Assembly: GCF_009720525.1 (NCBI RefSeq)
Contig: NZ_CP043930.1
Location: forward strand, 4,186,501 to 4,250,500
DNA length: 64,000 bases
Reading direction: 5' to 3'
DNA from: Gimesia benthica
GTDB lineage: Bacteria > Planctomycetota > Planctomycetia > Planctomycetales > Planctomycetaceae
In this document: positions 35,700 to 43,896 of the stretch, piece by piece
Layout: every line of letters begins with the position of its first letter
Numbering within the stretch: position 1 is the stretch's first letter
Program-made: the position numbers and the translations under genes
Notes under the pieces: generated by a model
The model's database searches: none
What the model saw: only the letters and a program-made list of their open reading frames with translations
What the model was told of the DNA's origin: nothing

Positions 35700-36299
35700 T
35701 TGATCGAATTCAGTTGTCCCCACTGTTCACACAAGATTAAAGCTCAAATGAACGCTACCGGAATTCAGATTAAATGCCCACGTTGCAAGGCAAATATTGC
35801 GGTGCCGATGCCAGAGAGATCGGAGCCGATCTTTGAAGAAGATAATCTTATCGAAGATCCGAAGCAGCCCGGCAGGTCGGAGTTCTGGGTGAAGTTCCTG
35901 GTCGTGGTTGGTCTGCTGCTGTTCATACTGATTGCGCCACGACTGGTACCTCGCAATTCCGGTAATATCAACCGCCATGAAGTTTCTCAGGAGCAGTCGA
36001 GGCAACTCAATGAAGAGATTCAGCAAAATAAATCTCGCCCAGATATGAAATTCATAAAGAAGTGGATGGTTCCGGGGGACTTTGTTACCTCTGCGGAACT
36101 CTGGGAAAAGAATGGACAATACAATCTGGTACACAGCATGAGCGATGGAAGTAAATGGACTCAGCGTGTCGCTAAAAAAAGTGAAAGACTGATTCCTGAT
36201 CAGAATGACTATCCGGGGGAGTACTACATTATCAACCAGAACGGTGACCTGGAATCGTGGGATCGGGATGGGAAAATCAGTACTTCAACAGGTTTGTAA
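35700..36299 (+). CDS. Zinc-ribbon (MJ0042-type) membrane protein
   Basis: 199 residues starting at a TTG with GGAGG 8 nt upstream. The N-terminus has a four-cysteine zinc ribbon, CPHC at 6-9 and CPRC at 26-29, of the MJ0042 kind. A single transmembrane helix (about residues 62-82, FWVKFLVVVGLLLFILIAPRL) divides it from a C-terminal part of about 115 residues with no match known to me. Such cytoplasmic zinc ribbons tethered to the membrane are common in planctomycete proteins of unknown function. Confidence 0.75.
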   Translation: MIEFSCPHCSHKIKAQMNATGIQIKCPRCKANIAVPMPERSEPIFEEDNLIEDPKQPGRSEFWVKFLVVVGLLLFILIAPRLVPRNSGNINRHEVSQEQSRQLNEEIQQNKSRPDMKFIKKWMVPGDFVTSAELWEKNGQYNLVHSMSDGSKWTQRVAKKSERLIPDQNDYPGEYYIINQNGDLESWDRDGKISTSTGL

Positions 36300-36447
36300 T
36301 CAACCTCCAATCATTTTTTTACTGGTCCCGAAATGGAGATTCGCTTCTACAAAAACTCCCGGACTTGTCGGTTCGGAGGGATGGAGCCGTTGAGTCAGCT
36401 ATGTTGCGGAGTCATTTTTCTAAATGATTCACCAGCGCAAAAGAAAA

Positions 36448-36480
36448 CCCCGATGCGGCGACAATGTCACTGCATCGGGG
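36448..36480 (-). terminator. Terminator downstream of the initiator tRNA
   Basis: Perfect 9-bp stem CCCCGATGC (36448-36456) and GCATCGGGG (36472-36480). Read on the minus strand it lies 9 nt after the tRNA and is followed by TTTTCTTTT (36447-36439). A good intrinsic terminator that ends the tRNA transcript, and it faces a convergent protein gene. Confidence 0.85.
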
Positions 36481-36488
36481 TATCTAAG

Positions 36489-36562
<74 letters not shown>

Positions 36563-36791
36563 TTATGGGTCCTGTGAAGGACTGAAATTGCTTATTTGAG
36601 AGCAGATGAACAGACTGACTTCGCTGGTTTTCAACGGCGTCTGTCCAGTTATAAGCCCTAACTACAGTAACGGAATATCGTTACCGAGTCAGGGCATTAT
36701 AGACACATCGTCTGCTGACGTCGAGTAACTTTGTTCATTTTCACAAAAATCGATGGGAAGTCCGTGAAAATCACCGGTTTTGGCCCGGAAA

Positions 36792-38267
36792 TTACTCGTA
36801 TTCCCACTTCAATACCCAGGGATCTTTCGTCTTTTCCTGCCAGGCTTTCAGCTTTTTCTGCAGTTTGTCCAGGGTTTCCTGGTGCTCCGGCTCGAAGGCC
36901 AGGTTCTTGCCTTCGTAGGGATCGGCTACCAGGTCGTACAGTTCATGGCGGGGGCGGTTCAGGTAAGCGTAGACCGTCCGCTGCCCGTACATCTTGTCAC
37001 CCCGCTTGAGCACACCCTGCCACGTGGGGGACCGATATAAATCGGAGGCGAACGGGTAGGGCAGTTCGTGCGCGATGTTGAAGATGTACTTGTACTTGCC
37101 GCTGATGATGACCCGCATCGGGTAATACATCGTGATCTCATGGAACGTGTGTGAAGCGTAATGTTCGTCGAAGTCGGGCGCATGTTCCTTGTTCAATGCA
37201 CTGCGGAACGAACGGCCGTGGAATTGGTAAGGCACGGGTTTGCCGCGACCTTGGGTCCGCTTGCCGTTGTTTTCGGTAGGACGGATCGGGGGAACAGGTT
37301 TTGGGGTGACTTCACAGTAATCCAGAATCGTCGGGACGAGGTCGGCCCAGGTGACGAGGGCGTCGGTGGTGATGCCCTGTTTTTTCTGCGTCGGATCCCG
37401 CACGATCAGCGGCAGGTTCATACCGGGTTGATAGAGGTTCGTTTTCGCGCCGGGGAACGGAGGTCCGTTATCGCTGAGGAACATGACCAGCGTGTCTTCC
37501 CAGTGGCCGGTCTCTTTGAGCGTATCGATCAGCGAGACCACGCCCTGGTCGAGACGGGAAATCGCCTGGTAGTATTCGGCCAGTTCCTCTTTGACTTCCT
37601 GATGATTGGGCAGCCACGGTGGCACGACAATCTGTTCGGGCTTGTATTTGATCGGCGTCACGCCGGGGTAGTGATCGGGATCGTCATTAAAGTTGGAGTA
37701 ACCATCGGGGCCGCCGCCACGGTGGGGATCGCTGCTGCAGTAGTAGAGGAAGAAGGGACGATCATCGTCTTCGGTGATCCACTCTTTCGCGTTAGCCGCC
37801 ATCTTTGCGGAGTTGCGATTTCCCTGGATGCCTTGGTTGCGATACTCCTGGAAATGATAAACGTATTCGGGAGCCAGATGATATTTTCCGATTGAGCAGG
37901 TCCGGTAGCCGGCTTCTTCCAGGATGATGGGCAGCGATTTCACCGTAGTATAAGTGCTGAAGTGGTTGTAGCTGTGAGCGTGTCCGTAATGGCCGGTCGC
38001 GTGGTTATACAGACCTGTCATGATCACGGAGCGACTGGCGGAACAACTGGCGGTCGTGCAGTGGGCCCGGGTGAAGCGGGTACCCGATTCGGCCAGCATA
38101 TCAATGCCCGGCGTTTTGATGACTTTATTACCGTAACAGCCGGCCTGAAAACCCTGGTCGTCGACCACGATTACAAGCACGTTTTTCTGTTGCGGAGCAG
38201 CGGACGCTGGTGTGATTGAAGCACAGACCAGCAGCAGGCAGAGCATTGCGTAAAGACAGCGATTCAT
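36792..38267 (-). CDS. Secreted sulfatase (heparan N-sulfatase-like)
   Basis: 491-residue type I sulfatase with a signal peptide ending near residue 24. Metal ligands are Asp36-Asp37 ([14 protein letters not shown]). The formylglycine motif is CSASR at 75-79, the Ser/Ala form of the C-x-(A/P)-S-R consensus, as in heparan N-sulfatase relatives. [18 protein letters not shown] and [14 protein letters not shown] match the family's second metal site and the C-terminal fold. Its likely substrate is a sulfated glycan. It lies beside the initiator tRNA with no other gene of the same direction, so it is probably a single unit. Confidence 0.92.
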   Translation of the reverse strand: MNRCLYAMLCLLLVCASITPASAAPQQKNVLVIVVDDQGFQAGCYGNKVIKTPGIDMLAESGTRFTRAHCTTASCSASRSVIMTGLYNHATGHYGHAHSYNHFSTYTTVKSLPIILEEAGYRTCSIGKYHLAPEYVYHFQEYRNQGIQGNRNSAKMAANAKEWITEDDDRPFFLYYCSSDPHRGGGPDGYSNFNDDPDHYPGVTPIKYKPEQIVVPPWLPNHQEVKEELAEYYQAISRLDQGVVSLIDTLKETGHWEDTLVMFLSDNGPPFPGAKTNLYQPGMNLPLIVRDPTQKKQGITTDALVTWADLVPTILDYCEVTPKPVPPIRPTENNGKRTQGRGKPVPYQFHGRSFRSALNKEHAPDFDEHYASHTFHEITMYYPMRVIISGKYKYIFNIAHELPYPFASDLYRSPTWQGVLKRGDKMYGQRTVYAYLNRPRHELYDLVADPYEGKNLAFEPEHQETLDKLQKKLKAWQEKTKDPWVLKWEYE

Positions 38268-38534
38268 GATGTTCTTTCTTCTGAGAGCGGGAAAGGCGGG
38301 AATCGGATGATTGATGTCTGGTTAGAATTCCATTCATTCTAATGGCGGTGCAGACCAATCGCAAATCGACAATTGTCCCCGCAGGGAGTTTATGCGAATG
38401 CAGTGAAATCGGGGAGGACTGGCTTGCGAGCGGGGAAGTTCCTTTCGATAATTAAGAAATTCACGACTCATACCACCGGTCCTGTTTCCATGCAGGACTC
38501 CCCCCTGGTTAACAACAGAATGAAGGTTACGACT

Positions 38535-39236
38535 ATGATTACCTGGAAACGCACCACATTGCTGCTGGCTCTGCTGCTGGCCGTGACTTCGCTCAACCTG
38601 GCGGAAGCCGAAGAAGCTAAACTGAATCAGCCCCCGGAAGGTTTCAAGCAACTCTTCAACGGCAAAGACCTGACCGGCTGGAAAGGCCTGGTGGGCAACC
38701 CCAAAACACGGGCCAAGATGAGCCCTGAAGAACTGGCCGAAGCTCAGAAAAAAGCTGACGAGAGCATGAACGAGCACTGGAAGGTCGTGGATGGCATCAT
38801 CGTCTTTGACGGTAAAGGTCAGAGCCTGTGCACCGCCAAAGATTACGGCGACTTTGAAATGCTGGTCGACTGGAAGATCAAGAAAGACGGCGACAGCGGT
38901 ATCTATCTGCGTGGTTCGCCACAGGTGCAGATCTGGGATCCGGCTGTGAAAGCCGCAGGCGGCGTCGGTTCCGGCGGACTCTACAACAACAAAAAGAACC
39001 CCAGCAAACCACTGCTGACCGCCGATAATCCTGTGGGTGAATGGAACACGTTCCGCATTAAAATGGTCGGCGAAAAAGTCAGCGTCTGGCTCAACGGCAA
39101 ACTGGTCGTCGACGACACTCCGCTGGAAAACTACTGGGAGCGGGACAAGCCGATCTACGAAACCGGTCAGATCGAGTTGCAGAACCACGGCAACACACTT
39201 TATTTCCGCAATGTGTTTATCAAAGAACTGGATTAG
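38535..39236 (+). CDS. DUF1080 (3-keto-disaccharide hydrolase-type) protein
   Basis: 234 residues from the ATG at 38535 (AAGG 8 bases upstream); the ATG at 38520 is an alternative. A signal peptide follows (LLLALLLAVTSLNLAEA). The single domain has the DUF1080 opening PPEGFKQLFNGKDLTGWKG and the family's final block YETGQIELQNHGNTLYFRNV. This jelly-roll domain belongs to the concanavalin-like fold and includes 3-keto-glycoside hydrolases, so an extracellular or periplasmic sugar-related role is likely. The signal and fold are clear; activity is unknown. Confidence 0.9.
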   Translation: MITWKRTTLLLALLLAVTSLNLAEAEEAKLNQPPEGFKQLFNGKDLTGWKGLVGNPKTRAKMSPEELAEAQKKADESMNEHWKVVDGIIVFDGKGQSLCTAKDYGDFEMLVDWKIKKDGDSGIYLRGSPQVQIWDPAVKAAGGVGSGGLYNNKKNPSKPLLTADNPVGEWNTFRIKMVGEKVSVWLNGKLVVDDTPLENYWERDKPIYETGQIELQNHGNTLYFRNVFIKELD

Positions 39237-39337
39237 TGATCTGAGAGATCAATCCTGATACCATGGGAAAGCGCAGGGAGCATGCTCTCTGTGCTTTCTG
39301 TCTTACTGCGGATTACTTTCTTACGAAACTTCACGAT

Positions 39338-40243
39338 ATGCTGTCAAAGGACGCGCCACTTTCAGACCCCACCGCGCTGGCCCGGTTTGGCAAACTCGAT
39401 GTTGTCACCCGGCTCGTCGTGGAAGGTTTCATGATGGGACAGCACAAGAGTCCTTTCAAAGGAGCCAGTGTTGAATTCGTGGAGCATCGGCAGTATTACC
39501 CGGGCGACGAAATCCGTCATATCGACTGGCGGGCCTACGGCAAGACCGGGAAGTATTACGTTAAGGAGTTCGAGGAAGAGACCAACCTCCGCTGTTACCT
39601 GCTGCTCGACTGTTCGGGCAGCATGGCTTATGCCGGCAAGACGCTCAGCAAGTTCGACTATGCGAAACAACTGGCGGCAGCGCTGGGTTACCTGCTGCTC
39701 AGTCAACGCGACGCGGTGGGGTTGATCACCTTCGACAGCAAACGCCGCGACTTCATTCAGCCTTCAGCCAATCCGAAGAATTTCGGTCAGATGCTGGAGA
39801 TCCTGGAGAATGCCAAACCGCGACACGAAACCGCGATCTCGACCGTCCTGTCCGAAGTGCAGCCGCTGATCAAACGCCGCAGTCTGGTCGTGTTGATCTC
39901 CGACTGTTTCGATGAACCCGAGGCACTGACGACCACCCTCAAACAACTCCGCCACGATCGGCATGAAGTGCTGCTGTTCCAGGTCGTGGCACCGGAGGAG
40001 GAAGAGTTCCCCTTCAGCAAGCCGACCCAGTTCCGTAGCCTCGAGTTGCGGGGACATCATCAACTGGTCGACCCGCACCAGCTGCGGGCTCGCTACCTGG
40101 AGCAGTATCAGGAATTCTGTGCGACACTGGCCCGGCAGTGCGGCTCGGTGCACGTGGATTATCTCAAGTTTCGCACGACCGACCCCTATCATCTGGCGCT
40201 GGGGGCATTCCTCAATCAGCGCACCCGCCCCGGACGCAAGTAG
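39338..40243 (+). CDS. DUF58 / von Willebrand factor A-like protein
   Basis: About 301 residues from the ATG at 39338; the upstream ATG at 39263 would add a cysteine-rich, poorly conserved leader and neither start has a clear ribosome-binding site. The N-terminus has the DUF58 motif (SVEFVEHRQYYPGDEIRHIDWRAY). The vWA-like domain follows with a metal-ion-dependent adhesion motif LLLDCSGSMAY and VVLISDCFDEPE. DUF58 proteins usually pair with a MoxR ATPase and assist in protein complex maturation; no moxR gene is adjacent in this window. It may be co-transcribed with the next small membrane protein (11 bases apart). Confidence 0.88.
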   Translation: MLSKDAPLSDPTALARFGKLDVVTRLVVEGFMMGQHKSPFKGASVEFVEHRQYYPGDEIRHIDWRAYGKTGKYYVKEFEEETNLRCYLLLDCSGSMAYAGKTLSKFDYAKQLAAALGYLLLSQRDAVGLITFDSKRRDFIQPSANPKNFGQMLEILENAKPRHETAISTVLSEVQPLIKRRSLVVLISDCFDEPEALTTTLKQLRHDRHEVLLFQVVAPEEEEFPFSKPTQFRSLELRGHHQLVDPHQLRARYLEQYQEFCATLARQCGSVHVDYLKFRTTDPYHLALGAFLNQRTRPGRK

Positions 40244-40254
40244 ACGAGTATTGT

Positions 40255-40617
40255 ATGGCTGGTGAAAAAATTCCGATCAACCGCACCCTCGTAGGCATTA
40301 TCGCTCTGGCCTGTCTGGGAGTCGCCGGCTACCTCTACTGGTTCGCCGAACAGGACCTGTTTGCGCAACAGGATATTGTCACGGGGGCCTTCATGCGGGT
40401 GGGATTGCTGATGCTGGCCTTCTGGCTGGCACTACCGACCAGGAATCGTGATGCGGCCTGGGCGAATGTGCCACCGTGGCTGTTCGTGGCGGTAGCGGTG
40501 ACAATCGTCTTATTCGCGACCAGGCCCAAAGTCGCGATCCCCCTGGTGCTGTTCTTCGGCATCATCGGTTTTGTACTCAGGCCCCGTAATAAAAAAAGAC
40601 GTCCTCCGCGGTATTAA
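40255..40617 (+). CDS. Small membrane protein, probable operon partner of DUF58
   Basis: 120-residue protein with about four hydrophobic segments (TLVGIIALACLGVAGYLYWF; AFMRVGLLMLAFWLALP; PWLFVAVAVTIVLFA; AIPLVLFFGIIGFVL) and a basic C-terminus (RPRNKKRRPPRY). It begins 11 bases after the DUF58 stop. The last codons overlap a terminator that serves the gene on the other strand. Function unknown; the pair resembles DUF58-membrane protein pairs of the Bat/Mox type. Confidence 0.7.
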   Translation: MAGEKIPINRTLVGIIALACLGVAGYLYWFAEQDLFAQQDIVTGAFMRVGLLMLAFWLALPTRNRDAAWANVPPWLFVAVAVTIVLFATRPKVAIPLVLFFGIIGFVLRPRNKKRRPPRY

Positions 40618-40630
40618 ACACGCGGAGGAC
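40591..40630 (-). terminator. Terminator of the minus-strand gene, embedded in the convergent gene
   Basis: Stem arms GTCCTCCGCG (40601-40610) and CGCGGAGGAC (40621-40630) form a perfect 10-bp hairpin around a loop that contains the stop codon of the plus-strand gene. On the minus strand the hairpin is followed by GTC and seven T residues (rc of 40591-40600). It ends the transcript of the gene at 40639-41760. The left arm encodes the last residues of the convergent protein. Confidence 0.85.
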
Positions 40631-40638
40631 ATGCTGAT

Positions 40639-41760
40639 TTAATTCGGGCTTTGAGCTCGACTGATCGGCTGAACCTGCAGGTCGCTGGACAGCTTGCGTG
40701 GTGCCTGACCGCTGGTCTGCGAGACCGGATCGATCGGCTGTGGTCGCTGCAGACGACGACGCAGTGCTTCGGGATTCTCTCGCTGTTTACCGTCGATGTA
40801 GACCCGGGCTGCTACTTTGAGCAACTGCGGACGACGGATGGGCAGGACCCCTTCCAGGTTACCCGCCAGGCGTTCGACCCAGCCGGGCTGGCGTTCCATG
40901 GCCAGCGTCATCATGTGCAGGAAGATGGAAACTTCCTTGAAGTTGCGGTCCAGAATCGCATTACTGACCGGGGCCAGAATTTTGGCGGCAACTTCCACTG
41001 TTTGTGAAGGAAACGAAACATACATCGTCACCTGATGTGAGATGGAATCCCGCTTTTCATCCTTACCCGGATAATATTCGGTCTGCAGATGGAGCAGGGC
41101 TCGGGCTGAGATCGGTTTGGCAAGCAACGGACTTTTATAGACTCCCGAGCAGACTACGATCGACTCGGCAGGGGTCTGATAAATGACATCCAGTGTACCC
41201 ACTGTGCCGTCGCCGGCATCGACTTCATATGAATACGGACCGGTCTGCCACATCTTGAATTCGGAAAGCTGCATCTGTCGCCAGATGCTCACGACCACAT
41301 CGGGGTGGGCGATGAAATACGCGTACGCCGAGTGGTTCACATCCAGGTGGATCTTGGGCAGCGTGCGAAACATGCTGATGTCTTTCAGCACGTATTCGGC
41401 ATTTGTACGGTTGGCGGGCGTCATCTTATCCAGGGGCAGGCTGGCCAGGCAGGCTTTCCGGGCACTGCGGGTCGAGGATCCCTTGGCTAATTCTTGAATC
41501 AGTTCTTCTTCGCTGGGAATGGGCAGAGGTTCGTCCTGTCTGCGGTTTTCCCGTTCGAATTCAGTCAGCTGCCGATCATCGTCCTTTAACAGATATTGAT
41601 CGGCAGCTGACTTCGTCAGGGCCGGGCTCTGGCCATCGCGTTGGTTGGCGGGTGTATCCTGGGCGGAGACAAATGCAGCAGGAACTGTGATGCTGGTTGT
41701 TACGGTCAGTACCAGAATCGTCAGTCGCTGTATGAATTGTGTCTTGTCCATTTTGATCAT
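40639..41760 (-). CDS. Secreted planctomycete protein of unknown function
   Basis: 373-residue exported protein. N-terminus has a signal peptide (FIQRLTILVLTVTTSITVPAAFVSA). A low-complexity, acidic region follows (DDRQLTEFERENRRQDEPLP), then a structured domain from about residue 130 to 330 (HPDVVVSIWRQMQLSEFKMWQ; YEVDAGDGTVGTLDVIYQTP; VTMYVSFPSQTVEVAAKIL). The domain has the style of uncharacterised planctomycete exported proteins. The start with AGGT upstream is acceptable. It is followed by an intrinsic terminator at 40591-40630. The next gene upstream on the same strand, 71 bases away, encodes a lipoprotein and may be in the same operon. Confidence 0.7.
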   Translation of the reverse strand: MIKMDKTQFIQRLTILVLTVTTSITVPAAFVSAQDTPANQRDGQSPALTKSAADQYLLKDDDRQLTEFERENRRQDEPLPIPSEEELIQELAKGSSTRSARKACLASLPLDKMTPANRTNAEYVLKDISMFRTLPKIHLDVNHSAYAYFIAHPDVVVSIWRQMQLSEFKMWQTGPYSYEVDAGDGTVGTLDVIYQTPAESIVVCSGVYKSPLLAKPISARALLHLQTEYYPGKDEKRDSISHQVTMYVSFPSQTVEVAAKILAPVSNAILDRNFKEVSIFLHMMTLAMERQPGWVERLAGNLEGVLPIRRPQLLKVAARVYIDGKQRENPEALRRRLQRPQPIDPVSQTSGQAPRKLSSDLQVQPISRAQSPN

Positions 41761-41831
41761 AGTGTGACCTGTCTCTTTCCGCTGTCCGCTGATTATGGGT
41801 CTGGTTTTGCGCTGGATTCAGACTGAACATG

Positions 41832-42272
41832 TCAGTCAACGGGCGCACTTGCGGCGGGGGCTAGCTCGGGGCCATCCTCTGCCACGGGCGTGCTGTCGAT
41901 TCCATTGGGGTAGGGATCGGGGGGCACAAACGTGGCTGGCTCAGGAAGAGGGACCAGGTCATCGACCGATTCGTCACTGATGTCCTGCTGAGGACGGCTA
42001 TATTCCGTGCGGGCCTCGGCAGAGTAGTAGTATTCCGGTCGGCAGTCAGAGCAGCATTTGCACCACCAGCGGTTGAATCGCGAGCGACACCAGTCTGGCT
42101 TGCCGATACGAGTCAGGTCCCAGGTGGGACGATAGAATCGATCCGCATACAGCTGCGTGTCACTGACATCATCGATCATGTTGTAATAGAGATTGCTGGC
42201 CCTGAAACACTGACAACCTGAGCAAAACAGGATTGGCTGTGCCAGGACGATGCAGACAAATGCTGCGCGCAT
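41832..42272 (-). CDS. Probable lipoprotein with Cys/Trp-rich middle
   Basis: 146 residues starting at 42272, chosen because GGAGG is 9 bases upstream; an earlier ATG at 42293 lies inside that poly-G region. A lipoprotein signal follows with FCSGCQCF as lipobox. The middle is unusually rich in aromatic and cysteine residues (WCRSRFNRWWCKCCSDCRPEYYY), and the C-terminus is acidic and Pro-rich. No domain recognised. Exported and membrane-attached by inference. It runs in the same direction as the secreted gene at 40639-41760. Confidence 0.65.
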   Translation of the reverse strand: MRAAFVCIVLAQPILFCSGCQCFRASNLYYNMIDDVSDTQLYADRFYRPTWDLTRIGKPDWCRSRFNRWWCKCCSDCRPEYYYSAEARTEYSRPQQDISDESVDDLVPLPEPATFVPPDPYPNGIDSTPVAEDGPELAPAASAPVD

Positions 42273-42635
42273 TCGTGGTATCCTCCCCCCCATTTAAGCG
42301 TGACCATCCATGGTCACCACCATTCTGATGAAGCTGTTCATCAGTCGTACAATCGCCTGTACCTAAAGATGATCGGCTGGGGCAGACGCGAAACTTTATC
42401 GATTATTCGGAATGGTCCGGTTATCGCGGTATTGCAGGTGTGCCTCTATCAGAGACCGCCTGGTGGGGCAGAAAACACTGTATTAGTAGAGGAAAATGCA
42501 ACAAAACCGAGCAGTTTTTCCGGAGAACTCCTTGCCATACGAAGCAATCTTGAGATTTGAGTCCGCAGGCAGGATACTGGAGAGAGGATGCACCTTACTG
42601 ACGCAGTTCAACCGGGATCAAAAGGGAGAATGTAC
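42273..42635. other. Intergenic region with a GTGACCA palindrome
   Basis: About 360 bases. It contains GTGACCA-TCCA-TGGTCAC at 42300-42317, centred some 35 bases upstream of the lipoprotein start, as a possible operator. Nothing else is recognised; a 42300-42560 plus-strand frame lacks credible features. Confidence 0.4.
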
Positions 42636-43886
42636 ATGTACACGCTGATGAGAAAACGCGCGAACGTGATCTGTCTGCTGGGCTTCTGGCTTCTGGGGCA
42701 TCCATTGCAGGCGGAGGAGCCGGACCGTGGCACTCCCTGGCAGATCCATATCATAGATGACTCTTCCCGCGGTGCAGACGGTGTGAAACTCTATGATATA
42801 GACGGCGACGGTCTGTTGGACCTGACCACCGGCTGGGAAGAGGGGGGCATCACCCGTATCTACCGCAATCCGGGACCTGATAAGGTGAAAGCGACCTGGC
42901 CTGCGTTGACCGTTGGTAAAACACCCCAGGTGGAAGACGCTGCCTGGATCGATCTCGAGCACAAAGGCACCTGCCGGGCGGTCGTCAGTTGTAGTGAAGG
43001 GAAAACGCGGTCCGTCTTCGTGCATTGGACGCCTGAAGATAAACCGTTTGAAAACACCTGGGAGCAGGCTGTGATCCCCGCCTCGAAAGATCGCATGATG
43101 TGGATGTTCGCTATCCCCGCGAAACTCAGCCAGGATGCAAGCGGAGGGGAAGTTCTGGTGGCAGCCGGTAAAGGACCGGGGGCCGAGATTGGCTGGTTTG
43201 AATGTACCGGCGAACCGCGGGATCTGTCGTCCTATCAATGGCATCCACTTGCCCCAGCTGGCTGGATCATGTCTCTCTATGCCGTCGACATGGACGGCGA
43301 TGGTGACCAGGACCTGTTAACCACGGATCGCAAAGGGAAGCACCGCGGATGCCGCTGGCTCGAGAATCCAGGTTCCGACAGTTCTAAAGGGAAGCCGTGG
43401 CAAAATCACTGGGTCGGCGGTCAGGATCGCGAAGTGATGTTTGCCCATCTGGCGGATCTCGACCAGGATGGCCTGCAGGATATTCTGGTGGTTTCGCGGG
43501 CTCCCGATGAAGTGCACTGGTACCGTCGCCTGGATCAGAGTGGTCTGAAATGGGATCACCGCGTTATTCCTTATCCCCAAAACACGGGAGGTGGAAAGGG
43601 AGTTGCCGTAGGAGATCTGGACAGGGATGGTCAACTGGACCTGGTCCTCAGTTGTGAACATGCCGCGCCACCCAGGTCCGGGATGTTCTGGCTCCGCGGT
43701 ACTCGCGACGGAGATCAGTTCAACTGGGAGCCACGGGAAATCAGCGGTCCCCAAGGAATCAAGTATGACCGCATCGAACTGCTGGACCTTGATGCCGACG
43801 GCGATCTGGATGTGCTCTGCTGCGAAGAACGCCACAAGAAACGCGGGCTCGGTTTGTTCTGGTATGAAAACCCGGGTCAGAAATAA
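42636..43886 (+). CDS. Exported FG-GAP/VCBS repeat protein
   Basis: About 416 residues from 42636 (GGGAGA 7 bases upstream; other ATGs at 42588, 42630 and 42648 are possible). A signal peptide follows (RANVICLLGFWLLGHPLQA). Calcium-binding FG-GAP-like loops recur: DIDGDGLLDLTTGWEEGG, DMDGDGDQDLLTTDRKG, DLDQDGLQDILVVSRA, DLDRDGQLDLVLSCEH and DLDADGDLDVLCCEE. These make a beta-propeller of the integrin-alpha kind, and the family is frequent in planctomycete extracellular proteins. The function is probably binding of a surface or polymer. It faces the GAF-HlyD gene convergently with only 10 bases between the stop codons. Confidence 0.88.
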   Translation: MYTLMRKRANVICLLGFWLLGHPLQAEEPDRGTPWQIHIIDDSSRGADGVKLYDIDGDGLLDLTTGWEEGGITRIYRNPGPDKVKATWPALTVGKTPQVEDAAWIDLEHKGTCRAVVSCSEGKTRSVFVHWTPEDKPFENTWEQAVIPASKDRMMWMFAIPAKLSQDASGGEVLVAAGKGPGAEIGWFECTGEPRDLSSYQWHPLAPAGWIMSLYAVDMDGDGDQDLLTTDRKGKHRGCRWLENPGSDSSKGKPWQNHWVGGQDREVMFAHLADLDQDGLQDILVVSRAPDEVHWYRRLDQSGLKWDHRVIPYPQNTGGGKGVAVGDLDRDGQLDLVLSCEHAAPPRSGMFWLRGTRDGDQFNWEPREISGPQGIKYDRIELLDLDADGDLDVLCCEERHKKRGLGLFWYENPGQK

Positions 43887-43896
43887 GGAACACTGT

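Noticed and set aside
35700-35760. Toxin-antitoxin module at the zinc-ribbon gene
   Set aside because: Only one gene is present; the transmembrane helix and length do not resemble known toxins.
39237-39251. TGATCT-GAG-AGATCA hairpin after the DUF1080 stop
   Set aside because: Only 6 bp with a 3-nt loop and no T-run; too weak to call a terminator.
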